Numbered from the stretch's first letter, positions 26,620 to 35,877 are shown. The stretch is 46,417 bases of DNA from Chthoniobacteraceae bacterium (GCA_947476045.1 CANJNZ010000033.1:1-46417), one strand, 5' to 3'. Program-made: numbers and translations. The notes: generated from the letters alone by a model not told the origin.

Positions 26620-28371
26620 TCACAGCCGCGAGATGAGAAGCTCGCGCTGGAAAATGAGTTCTTTTGGCAGACGGTCGTGCAGTTTCAGCAGCAGTTCGTC
26701 CTGCCACAGCAACTCGCGCTGCCACTCGGCGCGGTCGAATTTATTTAACTCGTCCCACTGCTCGCGTGTGAAGTCGAGCCCGCGCCAGTCGAACTCGCTG
26801 TAGCGTGGCATCCAGCCGACTTGTGTCTCGCGTGCCTTGCCGCGACCACGGCAGCGGTCCACGATCCATTTCAAGACGCGGAAATTTTCGCCGTAGCCGG
26901 GCCACAAAAATTCACCTGCGGCGTTTTTGCGGAACCAATTGACGTGGAAGATGCGCGGCGGGTCGTTGAGCTTGCGACGGATGGAGAGCCAGTGGCTGAA
27001 GTAGTCGCCCATGTGGTAGCCGCAGAAGGGGAGCATCGCCATCGGGTCGCGTCGCACTTGACCGATAGTGCCGGCGGCGGCGGCTGTCATCTCGCTGCCC
27101 ATCGTCGCGCCGAGATAGACGCCGTGGGTCCAGTTGAACGCCTGAAAGACGAGCGGCATTGTTGTTGCGCGGCGGCCGCCGAAAATGATCGCGGAAATAG
27201 GAACACCCGCAGCATCACCGGCCTCGCTGGCGAGTGCGGGGTTGTTGAGCATCGGCGCTGTGAATCGGGAGTTCGGATGCGCGGCTTTTTCCTTCGACTC
27301 GGGAGTCCACGGGCGGCCCTGCCAGTCGGTCGCGTTGGCCGGAGGCGGTCCGTCTTTTCCCTCCCACCACACGTCGCCGTCGGGAAGCAGCGCGACGTTT
27401 GTGTAGATGGTGTCGCGCCCGATGGTGCGCATGGCATTTGGATTCGATGCAAAATTTGTGCCGGGCGCGACGCCGAAGTAGCCGTTCTCGGGATTGATTG
27501 CACGGAGCTGGCCGTTCGCGTCAGGCCACAGCCATGCGATGTCATCGCCGACGGTCGTGATTTTCCATCCCGCGAACGCATCGGGCGGAATCATCATGGC
27601 GAAGTTTGTCTTCCCGCACGCGCTGGGGAAAGCGGCGGCGACGTAGGTTTTTTCACCCTCCGGCGATTCGACGCAGAGGATGAGCATGTGTTCCGCCATC
27701 CACCCCTGATGCTCGCCGAGCCACGAGCCGATGCGGAGTGCGAGACACTTTTTGCCGAGCAGGACGTTTCCGCCGTAGCCGCTGCCGACGCTGATGATCG
27801 TGTTCGTCTGCGGGAAGTGACAGATGAAACGGCGGTCGGGATTGCAATCGAGCGTGCTGTGGATGCCGCGGTTGAAGTCGTCGCTCGTGCCGAGTTGCTC
27901 GAGGGCGACGCGTCCCATGCGCGCCATGATGCGCATATTCAAAACGACATAGATGCTGTCGGTGATCTCGATGCCCACTTTCGTGAGCGGTGAACCAGCA
28001 GGGCCCATGAGATACGGGACGACATACAACGTGCGGCCACGCATCGAGCCTTCGAGCATTGCGTGAAGTTTCGTCGTCATCTCGCGCGGGTCGGCCCAGT
28101 TGTTTGTCGGGCCAGCCTCCTCGGGGCCGGGCGTGCAGATGAAAGTGCATTGCTCCACGCGGGCTACATCGTTTGGATTCGAGCGATGATAATAGCAGCC
28201 GGGAAGTTTCTCCGCGTTCAGCGGTGTGAGGATTCCCTTGGTGACTGCTTCCTGCGTGAGCCTTTGTTTTTCCTCCTCGCTGCCATCGCACCACACGACT
28301 TGGTCGGGCTGGCAGAGCGCGCTGTATTTTTCCACGAATTCGCGGAGGTGAGTATTTGATGAAGTGTGCAT
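26620..28371 (-). CDS. pckG: Phosphoenolpyruvate carboxykinase (GTP)
   Basis: A 583-residue GTP-type PEPCK, about normal length. It interconverts oxaloacetate and PEP for gluconeogenesis. Motifs: [20 protein letters not shown], the P-loop and active Cys in [15 protein letters not shown], the [21 protein letters not shown] metal-binding part, [15 protein letters not shown] and [17 protein letters not shown] 28371 ([13 protein letters not shown]) is preferred; ATG 28389 would add six residues. The catalytic lid and R-loop residues look intact. It points away from rsmE, with a 136-bp gap that has a palindrome at 28460-28472. Confidence 0.96.
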   Translation of the reverse strand: MHTSSNTHLREFVEKYSALCQPDQVVWCDGSEEEKQRLTQEAVTKGILTPLNAEKLPGCYYHRSNPNDVARVEQCTFICTPGPEEAGPTNNWADPREMTTKLHAMLEGSMRGRTLYVVPYLMGPAGSPLTKVGIEITDSIYVVLNMRIMARMGRVALEQLGTSDDFNRGIHSTLDCNPDRRFICHFPQTNTIISVGSGYGGNVLLGKKCLALRIGSWLGEHQGWMAEHMLILCVESPEGEKTYVAAAFPSACGKTNFAMMIPPDAFAGWKITTVGDDIAWLWPDANGQLRAINPENGYFGVAPGTNFASNPNAMRTIGRDTIYTNVALLPDGDVWWEGKDGPPPANATDWQGRPWTPESKEKAAHPNSRFTAPMLNNPALASEAGDAAGVPISAIIFGGRRATTMPLVFQAFNWTHGVYLGATMGSEMTAAAAGTIGQVRRDPMAMLPFCGYHMGDYFSHWLSIRRKLNDPPRIFHVNWFRKNAAGEFLWPGYGENFRVLKWIVDRCRGRGKARETQVGWMPRYSEFDWRGLDFTREQWDELNKFDRAEWQRELLWQDELLLKLHDRLPKELIFQRELLISRL

Positions 28372-28459
28372 GCCGATATTTTCAACCATGTGCGACGATT
28401 ACCATTTGCATTGAGCAGGGCAACGATGCGCTTGGCGAAAATTACACGTCAATTGTTAC

Positions 28460-28472
28460 ATCACGTCGTGAT
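28460..28472. promoter_or_regulatory. 13-bp palindrome between pckG and rsmE
   Basis: ATCACGTCGTGAT is a perfect inverted repeat around a central T, in the gap between divergent pckG and rsmE. Size and position fit an operator for a dimeric regulator, but no regulator can be named. Confidence 0.35.
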
Positions 28473-28507
28473 TGCACTCGGTGCGAATCTTCCGGCACGT
28501 TCCAGCC

Positions 28508-29245
28508 ATGCCGCGCTTTTACATACCGCAACACGCATGGAATCCCGACCGCCTCGCACTCGATGCAGCCGAGGCGCATCACGCCACGGACGTTCTACGA
28601 ATGAAGGCTGGCGACCATGCGACGGTCTTCAATGGCAGCGGAGCAGAGGCTGAAGTGGAAATCGTGAAAGCGGGGAAGCAAGGCGTGGAGCTGCGCCGGA
28701 TCTCGCTGACAAAGACCGCCCCGCTCGCATGTGCGATCACGCTCGGGCAGGCGATTCCGAAGGGGAAGAACATGGAACTCATCATCGAAAAGGCGACGGA
28801 GCTTGGCGCGTCTGCCATCGCGCCGCTGATGAGCGAGCGCACCATCGTGCGCGGCGACGAAGAGGACTCCATCCGCAAGCAGCAGAAGTGGCAGCGCGTC
28901 GCCATCGAAGCGTGCAAGCAATGCGGACAAAACTGGCTGCCGAAAGTGCAGAAGCCAGTTGCGCCAAAAGCGTTCTTCGAGAGCGGGCAGAAATTTGATC
29001 TCACGCTCGTTGCTTCACTGCAAAGTGACGCGCGACATTTGAAAACGATCCTTGCCGAGCACAGTGCAAAGCCGCCGAAGAGCGTGTTGATTCTCGTCGG
29101 CCCCGAAGGGGATTTCACTCCAGCCGAGATGTCGCTTGCGAAGACCGCAGGCTGCCGGCCAATCACACTCGGCCCGATCATCCTGCGCACGGAGACGGCT
29201 GCGATTTATTGTGTGAGCGTGCTAGGACACGAGTTGTTCACGTAG
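28508..29245 (+). CDS. rsmE: 16S rRNA (uracil(1498)-N3)-methyltransferase
   Basis: A 245-residue SPOUT methyltransferase. It methylates N3 of U1498 in 16S rRNA using S-adenosylmethionine. The N-terminal PUA-like part begins MPRFYIPQHAW with HHATDVLRMKAGD; the C-terminal trefoil-knot part has KGKNMELIIEKATELG, SERTIVRG, VAIEACKQCGQNWLP, ILVGPEGDFTPAEM and LGPIILRTETAA, the standard RsmE marks. ATG 28508 is chosen because PRFY is the usual N-terminus. It is convergent with trxB, with a 5-bp gap. Confidence 0.96.
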   Translation: MPRFYIPQHAWNPDRLALDAAEAHHATDVLRMKAGDHATVFNGSGAEAEVEIVKAGKQGVELRRISLTKTAPLACAITLGQAIPKGKNMELIIEKATELGASAIAPLMSERTIVRGDEEDSIRKQQKWQRVAIEACKQCGQNWLPKVQKPVAPKAFFESGQKFDLTLVASLQSDARHLKTILAEHSAKPPKSVLILVGPEGDFTPAEMSLAKTAGCRPITLGPIILRTETAAIYCVSVLGHELFT

Positions 29246-29250
29246 GCGAC

Positions 29251-30180
29251 TCAGTGCTCGCCGAGGTCGGCGAGGTGGCGCTCGGCGTCGAGGGCGGCGG
29301 CGCAGCCTTGGCCGCTAGCGGTGATGGCCTGGCGGTAGCGGTGATCGCTCACGTCGCCTGCAGCGAAAACGCCGGGGACGTTGGTCGCGGTGATGCCGTC
29401 TTGCTGGAGGAGGTAGCCGTTCTCGTCGAGATTAAGAACGCCTTTGAAGGGCGCGGTGTTTGGCGTGTGTCCGATGGCGACGAAGACACACTTCACTTCC
29501 AGTTCGCTCTCAGCACCGCTGACGAGATTCTTGAGTTTCACCGCGCGCATTTCGCCGTCGGTGTCGGTGAGGTATTCGAGCGGTGCGCTGTTCCAGATGG
29601 GTTCCACCTTCGGGTTGTCGAGTGTGCGTTGCGCCATGACTTTCGAGGCGCGCAGCGTGTCGCGGCGATGGATGAGATAGACCTTGCTCGCGAAGCGCGT
29701 GAGGAAATTTGCCTCTTCGCACGCGGAGTCACCGCCGCCGACGACGCAGACGGGGACGTTGCGATAAAATGCACCGTCGCATGTTGCGCAGGACGTGAGA
29801 CCGTGGCCGATGAGTTCGCGCTCGCGGGCGATGCCGAGCCATTTCGCGCTCGCGCCGCTGGCGACGATGAGAGTGCGGGTGTCCACCCATTTGCCTTCGA
29901 CTTCGATGCTCACGTGACCCTCACCGCGGCGCAGTCCGGTGCAGTCCGCATATTGGAAGCGAGCGCCGAAGCGTTCCGCCTGAGCCTTCATGTCCATGAT
30001 GAGTTGCGGGCCCATGATGCCTTCGCGGAAGCCGGGGAAATTTTCCACGAGCGTCGTGGTGGAAAGTTGTCCGCCGGGCTCGTGGCCTTCGAGGACGAGG
30101 GGTGAAAGATTTGCGCGAGCCGCGTAGATTGCCGCTGTGAGTCCGGCGCAGCCGGTGCCGAGGATGATGACTTTTTCCAT
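29251..30180 (-). CDS. trxB: Thioredoxin reductase
   Basis: A 309-residue NADPH-dependent flavoprotein that keeps thioredoxin reduced. Motifs: FAD site ILGTGCAGLTAAIYAARA (the third variable place has Cys instead of the common Pro), LEGHEPGGQLSTTT, the redox pair in SCATCDGAFYRN, NADPH site VVGGGDSACEEANFLTRF, and GVFAAGDVSDHRYRQAITASGQG for FAD. ATG 30180 (MEKVIILGTG) is chosen since the FAD strand starts there; the longer upstream frame has no likeness to the family. It is divergent from the UxaE-like gene (91 bp between starts). Confidence 0.96.
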   Translation of the reverse strand: MEKVIILGTGCAGLTAAIYAARANLSPLVLEGHEPGGQLSTTTLVENFPGFREGIMGPQLIMDMKAQAERFGARFQYADCTGLRRGEGHVSIEVEGKWVDTRTLIVASGASAKWLGIARERELIGHGLTSCATCDGAFYRNVPVCVVGGGDSACEEANFLTRFASKVYLIHRRDTLRASKVMAQRTLDNPKVEPIWNSAPLEYLTDTDGEMRAVKLKNLVSGAESELEVKCVFVAIGHTPNTAPFKGVLNLDENGYLLQQDGITATNVPGVFAAGDVSDHRYRQAITASGQGCAAALDAERHLADLGEH

Positions 30181-30271
30181 AAAACAGGTGGTGAGAAAAC
30201 AGACTGTGGCGCGCGGCGCAAGCGCATTGGAGATTGCCGCATGCGTGCCGGTCGTTGGATGTTCCCCGGAG

Positions 30272-31360
30272 ATGGATATTCCCGCACCGACAACTTTTGC
30301 CTCCGCGCCTACGGTCACTCTCGGTGTGCCGCTCGGGCGCGTGTTCATGGAGCCGTTGGTCGGGGAGAAAAATCGAGCACCTATTTTTCTCCACGAACTG
30401 GGCGGAGAAAAGGAACGCACCACTCGTGGGCCACGCGAACTTTTTGCGGAGACTCATGCAGCGCTTGAGCGTGCGGGGCATCGCGGACCGTGGGGCGCAG
30501 GTGGCATCGTGCGGGAAACGGAAGAGGCTGCGCAGTTCGCCATCGCGGGCGCGACTTGGTTCGCATTCGACCTCTCGCCGGTGCTCGAAGCTCGCGCTGA
30601 TACGATGTCGCTCGATGAGCTCGACGCCGCCATCGTCGCGCTGGAGGACGCTGGCGTTTATCCGCCCGGATGGGCCGATGCGTATTTGGATCGGGAATTC
30701 ACGCTCTCGCTCCGGCTCGATGATGAAACGCTCGCCCGCGCCGCAGTGAAATTTGGCCGCGCCCTCGCGCACGCAGAGCAAATGCAGCAGATGATTCGCA
30801 TCAACTGGATGGGAAAGGGGACTGCGCCCGATGTAGAATTGAGCATCGCCGCTGCTCCCGTCGCCACCACACGCGCCGAGTTGCTTTTCCTCGCTCTCGA
30901 AAATCGCCGCCGCGCCCTCGGTGCCACCGCTCTCGCGCCAAGCCTCGGCGCGGAACTCGAAATTGGCGACACCTTCACCGGCGACACGGCCATCTTCGCC
31001 GACTTCGCAGCCATTGCCGCCGCGAACGCGATCAAACTCAGCCTCCCGCAAAGCGCCTCCACCGTTTCCACGCATCTCGATGCCACCGAAGCCGCCCCGC
31101 TCGCTTTTCTGCGCGAACTCGCCTCGCACCAACCGGCCCTCTTCCGCGAGTGGTTAAAGTGCGCACAACTCCACTTCGCCACCGTCCGCCCTGCGTGGCG
31201 AATCTCCACCACCGAGGACGACATTCGCTTTCTCCCCGAAGTCGCCGACGATGCCCTCGCCGCCACCTTCCTTGACGAAAAGCGAGGCCGCCAGCTTCTC
31301 CTCGTCACCTTTTCCGAGGTCTCAGCCGAACTTCGCGATAAAGTCTCAGCTTCCGCTTAG
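30272..31360 (+). CDS. UxaE-like protein lacking catalytic motifs
   Basis: A 362-residue cytosolic protein that follows the outline of tagaturonate/fructuronate epimerase UxaE, an enzyme of hexuronate use. Regions that line up by eye with my memory of the family: FAIAGATWFAFDLS, AAVKFGRALAHAEQMQQMI, VELSIAAAPVATTRAELLFLALENRRRALG, and the end PALFREWLKCAQLHF and LDEKRGRQLLLVTFSEV. But the family motifs SVDE and SLHSGSDKF are here SIAA and SLPQSAS, and the ADADH block is not visible. It is also shorter than UxaE (about 480 aa). So it may be a pseudoenzyme or a new activity. ATG 30272 has GGAG 5 bp upstream. Confidence 0.6.
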   Translation: MDIPAPTTFASAPTVTLGVPLGRVFMEPLVGEKNRAPIFLHELGGEKERTTRGPRELFAETHAALERAGHRGPWGAGGIVRETEEAAQFAIAGATWFAFDLSPVLEARADTMSLDELDAAIVALEDAGVYPPGWADAYLDREFTLSLRLDDETLARAAVKFGRALAHAEQMQQMIRINWMGKGTAPDVELSIAAAPVATTRAELLFLALENRRRALGATALAPSLGAELEIGDTFTGDTAIFADFAAIAAANAIKLSLPQSASTVSTHLDATEAAPLAFLRELASHQPALFREWLKCAQLHFATVRPAWRISTTEDDIRFLPEVADDALAATFLDEKRGRQLLLVTFSEVSAELRDKVSASA

Positions 31361-31427
31361 AGACCGAACTATCCCGCAGACTTGGAGCTTGCTCCCGTGC
31401 GTGAGCATCGCGGAGAAAGCCCGCCCT

Positions 31428-32132
31428 ATGAAACTTCTCCGCACTACGTTTGCCCTCGTCCTCGCCATGATTTCCTGCACCGCATTTGCGAGCATTCTCG
31501 TAAAGAGCGGCGAAAAAATTGCCTTCCTCGGTGACTCCATCACGCAGGCTGGATGGGACAATCCCAAGGGCTACGTTCACCTCGTTGTGGAAGGACTTGC
31601 TGCGAATGGCGTCAACGTGGAGGCAGTGCCAGCGGGCATCAGCGGCCATAAATCGAACGACATGCTCGGACGTCTCGAGCGCGACGTGACTTCCAAAAAG
31701 CCGAACTGGATGACGCTGAGTTGCGGCGTGAATGACGTGTGGCACGGAGCGAATGGCGTGAGCCTCCCCGACTACAAAAAGAACATCACCGCGATTCTCG
31801 ATAAAGCAGCGGCTGCGAAAGTGAGAGTCGTCGTCACCACCGCGACCGTCATTAAAGAAGACCTCAACAGCCCTGAGAACGTGAAGCTCGCGCCTTACAA
31901 CGCTTTTCTCCGCGCCCTCGCCTCCCAGCGCAGGGCACCGCTTGCCGACCTCAACGCCATGTTTCAGGCACGCATCAAAGCGGCGAATCAACCCGGCAAA
32001 AACGTCTTCACCAGCGACGGCGTCCACATGAACCCCGAGGGCGACAAAATCATGGCGAGCGGAATTCTGAAGGCATTCGGCCTTGATCAAATGCAGATGA
32101 AAAAGGCCGAGGACAAGTGGGCCGGGAAGTAG
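31428..32132 (+). CDS. Exported SGNH/GDSL hydrolase, copy 1
   Basis: A 234-residue secreted esterase-type protein. Signal peptide MKLLRTTFALVLAMISCTAFA. SGNH blocks: I, FLGDSITQAGW with Ser37; II, GISGHKSNDML with the Gly; III, SCGVNDVWHG with Asn102; V, SDGVHMNPEGD with Asp197 and His200. All four are intact, so it should be active, perhaps as a deacetylase of a polysaccharide such as xylan or rhamnogalacturonan. ATG 31428 lies 67 bp after the UxaE-like gene. The C-terminal helix is Lys-rich (QMKKAEDKWAGK). Confidence 0.94.
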   Translation: MKLLRTTFALVLAMISCTAFASILVKSGEKIAFLGDSITQAGWDNPKGYVHLVVEGLAANGVNVEAVPAGISGHKSNDMLGRLERDVTSKKPNWMTLSCGVNDVWHGANGVSLPDYKKNITAILDKAAAAKVRVVVTTATVIKEDLNSPENVKLAPYNAFLRALASQRRAPLADLNAMFQARIKAANQPGKNVFTSDGVHMNPEGDKIMASGILKAFGLDQMQMKKAEDKWAGK

Positions 32133-32222
32133 GCCGTGCCAGTCGCACCGCTGGAACGGCGGATTCATACACAGACTTGGAGCTTGCTCCCATGCGTGCT
32201 CATCGCGGAGAAAGCGCGCCCT

Positions 32223-32927
32223 ATGAAACTTCTCCGCACTACCATCGCCCTCGCGCTCACTCTGATTTCCACCTCCGCCTTTGCGGACATCCTCGTCAAG
32301 ACCGGCGAGAAAGTCGCATTCCTCGGCGACTCCATCACGCAGGCCGGATGGGGCAGCCCGAAAGGATATGTCCATCTCGTAGTTGATGGTCTTGCTGCGA
32401 ACGATGTCGTCGTCACCCCGGTGCCAGCTGGCATCAGCGGGCATAAATCGAACGACATGCTCAATCGCCTCGACCGCGATGTGATTTCCAAAGCTCCGAA
32501 CTGGATGACACTGAGCTGCGGCGTGAACGACGTGTGGCACGGAGCACGCGGCGTGAACCTCGAAGACTACAAAAAGAACATCACCGCGATTCTCGACAAA
32601 GCAGCAGCGGCGAACATCAAAGTCGTCGTCACCACAGCGACCGTGATCAAAGAAGACCTCGCCAATGCTGAGAACACGAAGCTCGCCGACTATAACGCCT
32701 TTCTCCGCACGCTGGCCGCCGAGCGCAAAGCCCCGCTTGCCGACCTCAACGCCATGTTCCAGGAGCGCATCAAAGCCGAGAACAAGCCCGGCAAAAACAC
32801 CATCACAGGCGACGGCGTCCACATGAACGCTGAGGGCGATAAAATCATGGCGCGTGGAATCCTCAAAGCATTCGGCCTCGACGAAGCGCAGATGAAGAAG
32901 GCCGAGGACAAGTGGGCTGGTAAGTAA
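32223..32927 (+). CDS. Exported SGNH/GDSL hydrolase, copy 2
   Basis: A 234-residue near-twin of the gene before it. Signal peptide MKLLRTTIALALTLISTSAFA; blocks FLGDSITQAGW, GISGHKSNDML, SCGVNDVWHG and GDGVHMNAEGD are intact. Differences from copy 1 gather on the surface (for example NGVSLPDYKK against RGVNLEDYKK) and not at the active site, so the two may act on related substrates, or add to dose. Its own upstream 51 bp are part of the duplicated unit, which suggests that each copy may carry its own promoter or ribosome site. A terminator follows. Confidence 0.94.
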   Translation: MKLLRTTIALALTLISTSAFADILVKTGEKVAFLGDSITQAGWGSPKGYVHLVVDGLAANDVVVTPVPAGISGHKSNDMLNRLDRDVISKAPNWMTLSCGVNDVWHGARGVNLEDYKKNITAILDKAAAANIKVVVTTATVIKEDLANAENTKLADYNAFLRTLAAERKAPLADLNAMFQERIKAENKPGKNTITGDGVHMNAEGDKIMARGILKAFGLDEAQMKKAEDKWAGK

Positions 32928-32954
32928 TCGAAACCGCTCGCACCTAAAAATTCA

Positions 32955-32996
32955 GAAGGCAGGAAGTCGTGAGACCTCCTGCCTTCTTCTTTTTCA
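32955..32996 (+). terminator. Intrinsic terminator after SGNH copy 2
   Basis: A perfect 10-bp stem (GAAGGCAGGA at 32955-32964 with TCCTGCCTTC at 32977-32986; loop of 12) followed by TTCTTTTTC. It ends the SGNH transcript. Confidence 0.88.
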
Positions 32997-33015
32997 AATC
33001 ATTATTTTGTGCGGA

Positions 33016-33136
33016 CAAGGAGCGGCGACATTCCTGTCGCCGAACTCGCTACGCGAAGCGCCAGTTTTTCGGTGACGCTGAGAAAGTCTGGCGCTGCGCG
33101 CTCTGTGGACGGCGACAAGAATGTCGCCGCTCCTTG
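33016..33136. repeat. Inverted-repeat element B, nested palindromes
   Basis: The arms 33016-33042 and 33110-33136 (27 bp) are reverse complements with one mismatch. Each arm also contains its own small palindrome, CGGCGACA plus four bases plus TGTCGCCG. Inside the 67-bp centre a second inverted pair (AGCGCCAG near 33057 and CTGGCGCT near 33089) can form an inner stem. So the whole unit could fold into a clover-like form. It lies between a terminator and the end of dapL and encodes nothing obvious. Confidence 0.85.
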
Positions 33137-33175
33137 CTCGATCGCTCTGCGCCTTTTACTGGCACGCCCTGGTGC

Positions 33176-34411
33176 TTACTTCAGCGCGAGGATGCGGCGG
33201 GCGACTTCCTCGGCGTTGGCGCGGCTGTTGAATGCGCTGATGCGGAAATAGCCTTCGCCGGCGGCACCGAATCCAGCACCGGGCGTGATGACCACGTTCG
33301 CCTCGTTGAGCATCTTGTCGAACATCTCCCACGAGCCGAGACCGCCCGGGCATTTCACCCAGATGTAAGGCGCGTTCACGCCGCCCCACGTGGGCCAGCC
33401 TGCTTTGTTCGCGGCTTCGCGGAGGATGGCGGCGTTGCCGAGATAGTGCTCGATGAGCGCGCGCACCTGCGCTTTGCCTTCGGCGGAATAAAGAGCCTCG
33501 GCAGCGCGCTGGACGATGTAGGCGACGCCGTTGAATTTCGTCGTCTGGCGACGCAGCCACAGCGGATGCAGCGGTTTCTTTTCACCGCTCGCGGTCTTGG
33601 CGAGGACGGTCTTTGGCAGCACGACGAAGCCGCAGCGCACGCCGGTGAAGCCGCCGTTTTTGGAAAAGGAGCGCAGTTCTAGCGCGCAGTCGCGGGCACC
33701 GGGGATTTCGTAAATGCTGTGCGGGATGCCCGGCTCGGTGATGTAGGCTTCGTAGGCGGCGTCGAAGAGAATGATCGCATCGTGAGCGCGGGCGTAGGCG
33801 ACCCATGCTTCGAGTTGGGCGCGCGTGGCGGCGGCGCCGGTCGGGTTGTTCGGCGAGCAGAGGTAAATCACATCCACGTGGTTGCTCGGCGGTGCGGCGA
33901 TGAACCCATTCGCTTCGTCGCACTTCAAATACACGATGCCCGCGTAGGCGCCGGTGGCGTCGGCGTCGCCGGTGTGTCCGGCCATCACGTTTGTATCCAC
34001 ATACACGGGATAGACGGGATCGGTGACGGCGATGACGTTCTTCGCGCCGAGGATGTCGAGCAAGTTGCCCGAGTCGCACTTGCTGCCGTCGCTCACGATG
34101 ATTTCGTCGTCGGCAACATCCAGCCCGTGCGCGCGGTAATCATTCTCCGCGATGGCGTGGCGCAGCCACTCGTAGCCCTGCTCGGGGCCGTAGCCTTTGA
34201 AAGTGGAGCGGTCGCCCTGCTCGTCCACCGCCTTGTGCATCGCAGCGCGGACGGCTTCGGGCAGCGGCTCCGTCACGTCGCCGATGCCACAGCGGATGAG
34301 ACGCTTTGCCGCGTCCGCGTTCGCATCGGTGAATGCTTTCACACGGCGACCGATTTCGGGAAAAAGGTAACCGGCTTTGAGTTTCAGGTAGTTGTCGTTG
34401 AGATAGGCCAT
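33176..34411 (-). CDS. dapL: LL-diaminopimelate aminotransferase
   Basis: A 411-residue PLP enzyme, the exact usual length. It turns tetrahydrodipicolinate straight into LL-diaminopimelate in lysine and peptidoglycan synthesis, skipping the acylated route; the pathway is known from plants, Chlamydia and other PVC bacteria. Motifs: [21 protein letters not shown], the [13 protein letters not shown] substrate-binding part, [33 protein letters not shown] and the PLP Lys in [21 protein letters not shown] 34411 ([12 protein letters not shown]) is preferred over an earlier start, which would add a leader unlike the family. Confidence 0.96.
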   Translation of the reverse strand: MAYLNDNYLKLKAGYLFPEIGRRVKAFTDANADAAKRLIRCGIGDVTEPLPEAVRAAMHKAVDEQGDRSTFKGYGPEQGYEWLRHAIAENDYRAHGLDVADDEIIVSDGSKCDSGNLLDILGAKNVIAVTDPVYPVYVDTNVMAGHTGDADATGAYAGIVYLKCDEANGFIAAPPSNHVDVIYLCSPNNPTGAAATRAQLEAWVAYARAHDAIILFDAAYEAYITEPGIPHSIYEIPGARDCALELRSFSKNGGFTGVRCGFVVLPKTVLAKTASGEKKPLHPLWLRRQTTKFNGVAYIVQRAAEALYSAEGKAQVRALIEHYLGNAAILREAANKAGWPTWGGVNAPYIWVKCPGGLGSWEMFDKMLNEANVVITPGAGFGAAGEGYFRISAFNSRANAEEVARRILALK

Positions 34412-34570
34412 TGCGTTGGATGTGAAATAAAAGTCGCGTGCAGTTGCAAGCGGGCGGGCGGTGTAAACGCGACCAAAGCGCCGGTCAACTACGCGGGCTT
34501 GCACATCGCGGGAAAGTGACGGGCCAGTCCCTACTTTCACCCGTTAACGCGCAGCCGCAGCGTCGGAACC

Positions 34571-34957
34571 TCAGTCCAGTTCCTCAGCCCAAGTCAGCGC
34601 CCTGCAGAGTCCGATCACTGACAGCAATCCGAGAAACAGGATCATCACGATTGCTGCGGCAAGACTCTGGGTGCGCAAAGCTCCGACGACGAGAAAGAGT
34701 AGGATGAGACCGGTGCATATCGCCCAGAGACGCGCTTGTTTTATCGCCTCCAAGGAACCGAGCACCAACTTGTCTCCAATCCATCGTCCTCCCGGATTAT
34801 GTGGGCTGAACGCATAGAGCGGCAAATCCAGATCAATGTCGTAGTTTCGAAAGACACAGAACAGCGCTATGACGAGCCAGATGCCGCAAACATAACAAAT
34901 GAAGTGCGCCCAGAATTTCTTATTCCCGCTCGATTGGTCTGGTGTGTTCGAGGTCAT
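34571..34957 (-). CDS. Small membrane protein, three helices
   Basis: A 128-residue protein with three likely membrane helices (FWAHFICYVCGIWLVIALF, LWAICTGLILLFLVVGAL, AAIVMILFLGLLSVIGLC) and a polar loop of about 25 residues between helix 1 and helix 2. There is no motif that I recognise. It lies between dapL and a ferredoxin gene, with its start near the ferredoxin end, and may be co-transcribed with it. Confidence 0.55.
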   Translation of the reverse strand: MTSNTPDQSSGNKKFWAHFICYVCGIWLVIALFCVFRNYDIDLDLPLYAFSPHNPGGRWIGDKLVLGSLEAIKQARLWAICTGLILLFLVVGALRTQSLAAAIVMILFLGLLSVIGLCRALTWAEELD

Positions 34958-35017
34958 TTCAGGGCGTTGTAAATGTTTAGGCTTTGCGGGCTGTTGGAAG
35001 TGAGTTGCGCATCGTCA

Positions 35018-35272
35018 TCAAGGTTTTGATTCGTGTGGTTGGTCGCCATCGTTGCCGACGGCTTCGGTTGGGCAGCCCTGCACGCTCTCCTCGCAAGCTG
35101 CAATCTCCTCAGGAGTCGTCGGCTGGCGAAAGACGTATGAATGGTCACCCTCATCATTGCGGCGAATGTTGTTCGGTGCGGTCTCGCGGCAAAGGTCGCA
35201 GTCAGTGCATTTGTCCGTGATGTAATACTTGCCGGGGACGTTCTGTGGATAGCTTTCGGAAAAGACAGCCAT
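35018..35272 (-). CDS. Single-cluster 4Fe-4S ferredoxin
   Basis: An 84-residue electron carrier. Four cysteines fit a single [4Fe-4S] cluster: CxxCxxC in DKCTDCDLCRETAP and the fourth in VQGCPTEAV. Another Cys is at AACEES. The form, with Ala-Pro after the third Cys and one closing GCP, resembles Bacillus-type ferredoxins, not the 2x[4Fe-4S] clostridial kind. The C-terminus is a loose polar tail (GNDGDQPHESKP). The partner protein is unknown. Confidence 0.88.
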   Translation of the reverse strand: MAVFSESYPQNVPGKYYITDKCTDCDLCRETAPNNIRRNDEGDHSYVFRQPTTPEEIAACEESVQGCPTEAVGNDGDQPHESKP

Positions 35273-35325
35273 AATCGTTCGTTAAAGAATGCGCGTAGCG
35301 GCGCTGCAGCGCATAGGCGTTGCGG

Positions 35326-35877
35326 TCATTTCTCGAAGCGCTTCATGTCAATGAGTTCAAAGGCGCTCATCTTGTCGAAGGCGGGCGAATAAGTGTCCCA
35401 AAGTTCCTTGGTGGTGCCGGCAATCGAGACGACGGCCACATCGAGGTTGTTGGTGCCCCAAAAGAGCGAATAGAGAATGTGGTGCGGCCCCTCCTCGGTT
35501 TCGAGGCAGATGCGGGTAAAGAGTCCTTGGTCCTTCTCGTCGCAGGTCTTGATGACCTTGGTGGCTTCTTTCTTCTTGGCGGCTAGGAGATCGAGGATGA
35601 ATTGCTTGGCGGTCTTGCCTGTGCCGTCCTTGACGCCGGTGAACGTCTGGATGCGAACGCCGGTCGTGTAAGGCTTCTTGCCGTGGTCGGTGTCTTCGCG
35701 AGTAAGCATCCAGTCATAGACTGGCCCGTGATGAGTCTCGGCGTAAAACCAATCTTTCGGGCGGGGAATCTTGCCGCCGGTCGGTTCGAGAACTTGTGTG
35801 ACAAACTCGGTTGGTGGAGCCTCGGCGAAAGCCAAGGTGGTGAACGTGAAAAGCGCGACGATTCGGAGTGTTTTCAT
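35326..35877 (-). CDS. Exported hypothetical protein
   Basis: A 183-residue protein with signal peptide MKTLRIVALFTFTTLAFAEA (ATG 35877; ATG 35886 would add three residues). The mature part looks like an alpha/beta PsbP/Mog1-like fold: WFYAETHHGPVYDWMLTRED, KTAKQFILDLL, TKVIKTCDEKDQGLFTRICLE, and a late strand-helix AVVSIAGTTKELWDTYSPAFDKM. The family assignment is only an impression. Two Cys residues could form a disulfide. It runs away from the repeat-rich spacer that starts at its 5' end. Confidence 0.6.
   Translation of the reverse strand: MKTLRIVALFTFTTLAFAEAPPTEFVTQVLEPTGGKIPRPKDWFYAETHHGPVYDWMLTREDTDHGKKPYTTGVRIQTFTGVKDGTGKTAKQFILDLLAAKKKEATKVIKTCDEKDQGLFTRICLETEEGPHHILYSLFWGTNNLDVAVVSIAGTTKELWDTYSPAFDKMSAFELIDMKRFEK

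Larger units (their letters stand above)
31377..32927 (+). repeat. 756-bp tandem gene duplication
   Basis: Two copies, 31377-32132 and 32172-32927, each exactly 756 bp and separated by 39 bp. Each has 51 bp of upstream DNA (CAGACTTGGAGCTTGCTCCC shared except one base) and the whole SGNH hydrolase gene. The copies differ at many codon third positions but have no length change, so selection has kept both frames. Confidence 0.93.

Noticed and set aside
33001-33175. Small coding frames inside inverted-repeat element B
   Set aside because: They are short, lack ribosome sites and follow the palindromes.
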